Part shown: positions 57,648 through 64,000 of the stretch, piece by piece
Numbering within the stretch: position 1 is the first letter of the stretch
How the letters are laid out: each line of letters begins with the position of its first letter
Source: Paracamarosporium sp. OC-R06-R3
Taxonomy: Eukaryota; Ascomycota; Dothideomycetes; Pleosporales; Didymosphaeriaceae
DNA length: 64,000 bases
Reading direction: 5' to 3'
Assembly (NCBI GenBank): GCA_019828545.1
Contig: JACVRA010000347.1
Location: 97,259 to 161,258 of the forward strand
Made by a program: the position numbers and the translations under genes
The notes under the pieces: model-generated
The model's database searches: none
Told to the model about the DNA's origin: nothing
The model's input: the letters and a program-made list of their open reading frames with translations, nothing else

Positions 57648-58673
57648 TATTGGGACGGCTCTAGTTGGACCGGTGGAGAGTGGTGAGGTCGATGAACTAC
57701 TGATTGCAGCCTCACGGGTAAACTTGGTGCACGCGGGCGGCGCTATCCCGAAAGGGCAGTCACCACCACATGCCACCGCAAACAGCGTCCTCAACGGCCT
57801 GCGCTGCTTTAACACGGTTCTGTCTCCCTCGAATTGCTCCAAAAACCACTGTCGTGTTAACATCATTCCCATTTATCGCAACCGTGCGAGGAAAGTATTC
57901 AATCTACGTTCCCGCGCCAACCCCCCGTCGCAATCTATCTATTATAGTGCCCAGCACGCCCAGCCTCGACCCGCATACTCGCATCATACAAGCTTGCAGA
58001 TGCGATATCCCGCTATCGCAGCAGGCCTCGTATGCATGCCAGTGCGACTGTGCTGCTGCGTCGGTAGGGTACCATGGCAGATGGGTGCCCAGATGAATGC
58101 TCTGGTGAGCGCAGGGTCAACTGTGGCGCGGTACTGACTGTGCTGAATGCGGAGTTCGTGTAACATCAAGAGCGTTTGCGATGATGAGGTAAGACGGGCA
58201 CGTTGTGTTTCGGACATATGCATGTGAGCTGCGGCGATGCTCGTTTTGGAAACTGGGCATTTATAGAATGGGGTGCCGCGATTCTTTTCCTTTATCTTGA
58301 TAATGCTAGTTTTGCTTCCCTTTGTAACATGCCCAGGTCGTGAAAGTGAATATATTCATGCTTATGCCATTGAGATCGTTTTAACCAATGCGTCTACATT
58401 TGCTTCTTGAAGCCAGTCTCATCTAATGCTTGTAAGAGGTCTTTGCATTACCTTAAACCTACATTTGTAAGCATATCTTTATGTTACAAATTTATGCTAG
58501 CCATCGACGATCAATGATCAACGTAATAGTTGTGTCTATTTTGAGCAGCATCTAGCGAAGACGACAAAGAACACATACATAGGTGTTTCCAGTATTCGCG
58601 GGATCCAATCACATACCAATAAGCAATCTTGGCCGTCTTCTGTAGGTCTGACATTGATGCTCAATTTGCGACT
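57648..58673. other. Intergenic, RUS promoter and HET pseudogene 3' region
   Basis: 1.03 kb between two leftward units. The nearer half overlaps spurious open frames on both strands; the distal half (58230-58670) is AT-rich. Nothing recognised. Confidence 0.35.
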
Positions 58674-61090
58674 TTATACCACAATGACTGTATACTGGCC
58701 CTTCCCATCTGAACGACAAAAGTCTCCTTCACGGATGCCCGCTTGATAGGTGCTCACTCTTTCTCTAAACAATTCCAGCACCTTGCCTCCTTTACGAACC
58801 CCGAGCCACGCTGTTCCCACTCTTCGAAATGTGCCTCGCCCTGCACCTTGCTCCGCCCACAGCAACAGCCCAATGATACAAGAATCCGCACCGCTCTGTC
58901 CAAATGACCTCACCCTTGTGTATTTCCGCTTGTCTTCAAACAAGACAGGCATGAAGAGCACATTATCGAAAAGGGCATCGAAATAGGCCTGCTCCGACAG
59001 TCCTCCATACTCCTTGAGTATCGGGTGGACACAAAACTCAGAGTAGCATTTTTGCGCAAACCAGCGGTCTTCCTGCGTGTGAACTTCCCAAGTAGCTTCA
59101 CCGCCGTATAGGGCGATTCTGGACGGCCAGAGGCCGGCTCCCAGAAAGCTCGAGATTCAACTGCGTCAGGGCTGGTTTTGGCCCAGTCAAGACGCATGAG
59201 CGAGCCGGTTATCTCAAGTACGTGCAGCTGCGTTTGTGTCGCAGGAAGTGCTGTGATTTCGCAAAGCGTTTCTGTGTCCGGAGGGTGCCGTGTCGTCACA
59301 AAAACGATCGGTCTGTTCAATGAAGCCCATGACCAGCTTGGTACTTTATCCCATAGTGGATAGGGTTCAGGAGGATCTTCCAACGACTTCAAACTTCCTC
59401 TTGATTGGTATAGGACTCCGTTATGGAGATTATTTTTCCATATGCCTAAAACATAAGTATCGTTAAGAAGGGGTGCTGTGTCTGCTGCTATACCAGCCAG
59501 CGCTGGAAGCCGATCCGTAGCATACGTTACAGCGCGCTGAGAGTAGTGGGCTACCATTTCAAGCCAAATAATATATGGGAAGCTCCCCTCAAACAGAACT
59601 ATGTTAACAAAACGGTACGATACGTTATGGGATTCTGACTTACCCCAGACAATCCAACGTCTTCAGAACTGAGTCGAAAGGGCGCGATCGGACTCTCAAC
59701 AGTGCGGTATTTACCATTCAAAGATTGTGCCCAGCCTGAAGGCCACACCTCATTCCGCATGGAACTTCTACACTCCCAGTAGATTTGATCGCCTTGGTAA
59801 TGCAACGTGCATGGCGCCTGTCCTGGTGTCAACTTGATATGAACACATACTTAATATATGAACCCACCAGCAATTGTTCCTGTAAAAGTCATGCACGACC
59901 GTACAACTCATCCTCATGTAAATCACGGACAGGAAAACTTTCGCTAATGACGAAGTCTCTTCCAGGGTCGCCACTACTTGGCGAGATAGGAGAGACATGC
60001 CAGTCGATGTGTACTAGGGGAGGGATAATGGGATGCCTAGTTCTTGCCAAGGGCAGAAAGCCATGTCCTTCATTCGTCTGACGTGCGGAGGCTGCGATGT
60101 TACACACGGCACCTTTATAGATCCGACACATAGCCTCAGACTCCCGCTGCCAATCTTACATGTCGTCTTGTATAATACAAAGACTGTCAACCCAGAGAAA
60201 GCGAAAACCTATCGTGTATGTCGCATAGAGCGCATCCTGCAAGCCTGGAGAAAGCTTTTTTGTAGGTATAGCTCTTTCCAACTGGTTGATATTTTCTTTC
60301 ATTAACTTGAGCCACGTCTGCTTGCCCCATCTGTGTGATAACGTCAGATACTGCGTGCCTAACGGTAGCGTATCTCCCCGGCACAGAGAAGCAGACAGCC
60401 CGCCTTGGCCTTCCGCACAGTCGACACGAATAAGTCGTTTCGGAAGATCGTACTGGCGCTGCGCTTTCTGACATTCAACATGGCTATTTTTACATTCGTC
60501 AATTCAAGTTCGCTCCTGTTTCATGCTTTGCTTGGAACGAGTGGTCGGGGCCAAAGATGTCTGAACGGGCTCAGATGGCAGCTCTGGTATTTTTAGCACC
60601 AACCTCATCGATTCGTCTGCTTACCTGTATGTAGAACACCGCGAAATACGAATATAGTACTAGGTATGCCACATAACCGACTTACAGATGATTTCTCTGC
60701 CCCATACACCGTGATCGTAAGCGAGAACGAAGTCCCACCATCAGATCTCACCTCATACTCTATTTTCTTCACTCTGGGAGGATAATCGATACCTTCGTTC
60801 GTGAACGTGGAGTATCTTCTCCAAATACTGACGCAGATATAGCAACCTTCCTCTGCGGACCGAGCCAAGGCTTCTTTATTAATATCGTCGACTAACCACC
60901 TCTTTTCGTGAAACATGCCGCAGACTTCGACCCAGAATTCTCTAGTCGCTGCGTCTGCCCATTGTCTTCCGCTCGGGCCGTCTGGGCTATATATGGTAAT
61001 GTGCTGTTCTGGTCCCAGAGTATTAGGGGGGTCTGGTCCTTTCTTGAAAATGGCACGACATCTGTTGCATAAGTGAGTATCGTAAGACAT
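58674..61090 (-). pseudogene. HET-domain gene with three in-frame stops (probable pseudogene)
   Basis: Four exons can be traced: 61090-60628, 60583-59868, 59817-59644 and 59587 onward, with 44, 50 and 56 bp introns that keep frame. The HET pattern is unmistakable: C-N-R-C-R-A-I-F at the start, I-D-E-C-K-N-S-H-V-E-C-Q, L-S-H-R-W-G, F-L-W-V-D-S-L-C-I-I-Q-D-D and C-N-I-A-A-S-A-R. Three stops interrupt exon 2. TGA at 60506-60504 sits where the conserved Trp before I-D-E-C belongs. TAA at 60158-60156 follows Q-D-D-M. TGA at 59891-59889 sits at the Trp of R-A-W-L-L-Q-E. The 3' part (58674 to about 59118) is also in a different frame from exon 4, with no convincing intron to connect them. Two of three stops fit TGG to TGA transitions. 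Confidence 0.8.
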
Positions 61091-61949
61091 AGTTGTAAAT
61101 GTTATGTTGAGAGAGTCGAGCAAGCTGAAGCCTTGATGGATTGGGGGCCAAAGAAGAGACGAGCACGCAGCTGGTACACTAGGACAGATCGAGGATCCTG
61201 GTTCAGCGTATTGCGGCGATGCACCGTTAATCTTTCCAATTATAACCACACGTTTCATTCAAATTGATGTTCACTCATCATTGCAAATCCGTATCAACGA
61301 CTGCAATTCTTGAACTTGTATTCTGTACAGCCCATCAAAGTTAAGACGACCGGGCCAACACACCACCCTTTGCGTTGACCTTTACTTGCCTTGTCGAAGC
61401 CATACAGACAGAAACATGATGCTTGCCTAGCAGATATTTAATTTGCGTAAAACAAGTATTATGCGGTACCAAAAGAGCCCTAACCTGAATTGGGCTTCAT
61501 GCTGTGCGTCAGAAATACTCGAGCCTCCTAATATAGAATGGTTGCACATTGATCATGTGTCAATTTTGGCATTATACAAGCGGCGAGTATGGATAATAAC
61601 GAGCCTTAATGGAGCATTAGTCCGCGATTTATATGTTGCCAATATATATTGTATATGTATCACTATGAGGGGTTTTTATAACGAAAAGGTTTGACAATAA
61701 AAGGGAGTGTTTTGCCCATGCAATCAGGAACCATAATGGGTGGCCAACATATTGCCAAAGTACGAAGAGTGAGTTGCATCATCGGTTCCAATGTAGTTGC
61801 GTATCAGAAAAGCGGCACCAACTAAAGGTGCAAGTCTTATTGGCATTAGGGCTGTTGTATTTCATGGTTGAACGCTTGGATAGGAAACGGTTGACCACAA
61901 TACAGCAGTGTCTTTACGGTTCTTGATTCTTTGGTTCATTTCCTCACTT
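61091..61949. other. Intergenic, nothing recognised
   Basis: 859 bp between two leftward units. AT-rich from about 61430 to 61700. No supported gene. Confidence 0.35.
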
Positions 61950-63777
61950 TTAGGCTAACTTAATATCATCGACGGCCTCTCTATCTCTTCCCAGTATCTT
62001 GCTCGCTCCAAGCAGCACTCGTCGCCAGAGAGTAGGCACTGTAAGTCTGTCCACTAACGTCATCTGCGTCTCCCTCCTTTTATTTGTGTTCTCGCCATCC
62101 CAAACATCCCAGTCACTGCTTTCATCCTCATCGGGGTTAAATCCAAACTTGCGAACCATCTTCCTATTCTGTACCCATGAAAACAACGCCCACGCGAATA
62201 GAACCACAGCCGTCAGCGCGCCAGTCAGCATAAAATACACCCAGATATATCTTGAAATCATTGGTCCATCATCGCCATTGTCATCAGACCCAGCAGATGT
62301 TGGATCGCCGTGTCCCCAATCAAATAACCCAGTGGAAAATACGGTAGCGACGAAGGTACCTGGGAGAAAAATGAGAGTGACGGCTGCTATGATGCGCATA
62401 TCCGTGCTGTCGCGGCGAGTAAGAATGGCGATACGGCGCGAATCCGAAGCGATCTGACAGCTGGCGCGTGTAGCGGAGTGATTGAGACGGTTGTCTTTCT
62501 GTGCGATGAGCGAGTATATTGTCTGAACTTGTGCAGAAATCGACCGCTCAAGATACACACATTTTTGCTCTGCCGCCAATAGACTCTCTTTCACAAACAT
62601 TAACCGTTCGCGAAACATGTCCAGGATGCCTACATCAACAGCCCCATCAAGCATATCTTGGATGACATCGCTCACACGCTCTTGAATCCCAATGAACCCC
62701 CGTTGTGCAGCAACCCAGTCATTCAAACACGTCAATCGTAACATTATAGCATCTAAGTTGAGTTCTTTTCTCTCTTCAGCCATACTCTTTCTCGGTTCTC
62801 GCTCGCCAGCTATTGTCGCGCTCTTGAGCGAGTTGAAGCGGTCCATGCCGGTAGATTGCTGAATCTGGCTCATGAGTTTGACGCGCAGTTTGAGTAGCGA
62901 TGCGGTCTCATCAGTAGCAAGGTCAAGCAAGATAAGTGGTAGGAGCGCAGGATGCGTCGACACGTCGCAGGATGTTGAGATATATGCTAGGTAAGAAAGC
63001 AGCAAGTCGATTTCTGTGGCGGTGAGTCCTACTATGAGAGCATGGGTCGTATGTGTGGCCGGGTCGTCAATTTGTATGAGCGTGTAGTCCCACGTCCAAT
63101 CGACATCGCCGCGGACGAGAAGGTATTTTGCGCAATCGGTTATGGTGCTAGTCCCCAAGAGCATTTCCGATTCTTCGTTACAATGTGCTGAATTTTTGTT
63201 ATTATGAGCGAACCACGGTGCGGTGGGCGACGATGAGGTGATGGATGATGAGGGAATGGGTGCGACAGAGCCTTGCGTTATGATAGGCAACTTCTGGGTC
63301 ACTGCACGGATGAAAGTGGACGGAATGCGCCAGGCGCGAGACAGCGCAAGGTATGTCTGTTTTGTGAATGGAAGTTTACCGCTCGACGGTTTGCCTGATG
63401 GTTTTGGTGAAAGTCTACAGCACTCGTTAGTGACCCAATGGCATGCACCTATAACATTCTCCATACAAAATACGCAGTCCTGATAGTATTGGACCACTTG
63501 CAATTCGCTCCTGCTAATAGTCAGACGAGGTGTCCACTGCGACAGTAGCGCTAGAAATCCCACTTCGTGGACCCAGTTCACGATTTCTTTCTCCTTCAAA
63601 TCGCCCGATCGATACACAGGTGCTCGTCCATTCTGGATCGCTTAGTTACCGCGCTACAATATCCATTTTCTCATCGAGACCTACGTCGCATTCCCAGATT
63701 TCTGCAAACCTATGCCCGTCTCTTCCTGCGAACCTCTCTTCATTATCAAGCAGTCGCTCAGAGCATAGATCGAACAT
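61950..63777 (-). CDS. CorA-like (ZntB/Mg2+ transporter-type) membrane protein
   Basis: Exons 63777-63685 and 63632-61950 (52 bp intron, GTAGGT..CAG) give 591 residues. The long frame alone has no ATG before residue 52, and a TAA blocks it upstream. The splice supplies a start with F-A-x-I-W-E, the usual opening of this fungal family, in phase. The N-terminal two thirds are soluble with a long helical region (about 340-480). Two transmembrane helices close the protein, near 493-512 and 534-556. The first carries I-F-L-P-G-T-F-V-A-T-V-F-S, the CorA-like fungal signature, instead of the bacterial GMN motif. Ion transport is inferred from family resemblance; many such fungal proteins are untested and may have other roles. 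Confidence 0.87.
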
Positions 63778-64000
63778 GGCTATCCGATACACCAATTTGA
63801 TGCTGCCTATACTACTGACAAACTAGGAAGAGGGCAAAAGAAGGCAACGGTAAGGCCGCGCATTGTAACTGCTTTAAATGCAGTTTACCGACGAACGAAC
63901 AAGGACTCTTGAGAATGTGGGTGGTGCCTAGATAGCAGGCATTGGTGCAAAAGAGGGGTACACACGAGGATACCGTGTCTTGGCAGTCAATGCACGTCGT

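Noticed and set aside
60156..60168. A 13 nt GT-AG stretch that would remove the TAA stop in the HET pseudogene
   Set aside because: Far too short to be spliced as an intron.

Overview
The window is nuclear DNA of a filamentous ascomycete (Pezizomycotina). Most genes are split by 44-70 bp GT-AG introns with CTAAC/CTGAC-like branch sites. The gene content is typically fungal: a self-fused CYP505-type P450-reductase, HET-domain proteins, a DUF1996 secreted protein, ICE2, SOG2 and a cyanovirin-N-like protein. A Dothideomycete is my best guess from general resemblance; that part is inference. No transposase, rRNA, tRNA, CRISPR or prokaryotic-style operon was seen. All gene models were spliced by hand from the sequence.

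Layout. 0.2-9 kb: GPI-anchored Cys-rich wall protein, prolyl 4-hydroxylase-like dioxygenase (-), redox-motif-less PDI-like ER protein, multi-pass membrane protein of unknown role, type-B carboxylesterase. 9-18 kb: CYP505 bifunctional P450 (-), Alba-like protein (-), NatA catalytic subunit ARD1 (-), conserved unknown protein (-). 18-27 kb: housekeeping block with ethanolamine-phosphate cytidylyltransferase ECT1, secreted DUF1996 protein, ER protein ICE2 (-) and the DHH-type exonuclease MYG1. 27-37 kb: accessory-looking island with two intact HET genes, a small secreted cyanovirin-N-like protein between them, and an AAA+ ATPase. 37-46.7 kb: F-box protein (-), secreted beta-helix protein (-), RAM-network protein SOG2 (-), disordered unknown protein. 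46.7-52 kb: a 5.25 kb convergent interval with no recognisable gene. 52-64 kb: RGS-domain regulator (-), RUS/DUF647 membrane protein (-), a broken HET pseudogene (-), and a CorA-like membrane protein (-).

The genes do not form one pathway. Themes are phospholipid and ER homeostasis (ECT1, ICE2), polarity and G-protein signalling (SOG2, RGS), secreted or surface proteins (Cys-rich GPI protein, carboxylesterase, DUF1996, CVNH, beta-helix), and non-self recognition (three HET loci). Most unusual: the HET/CVNH/AAA island, the HET pseudogene with three in-frame stops, a GC-AG intron cutting the catalytic motif of ECT1, concentric inverted repeats upstream of CYP505, a G-quadruplex motif downstream of ICE2, and the 5.25 kb convergent desert.
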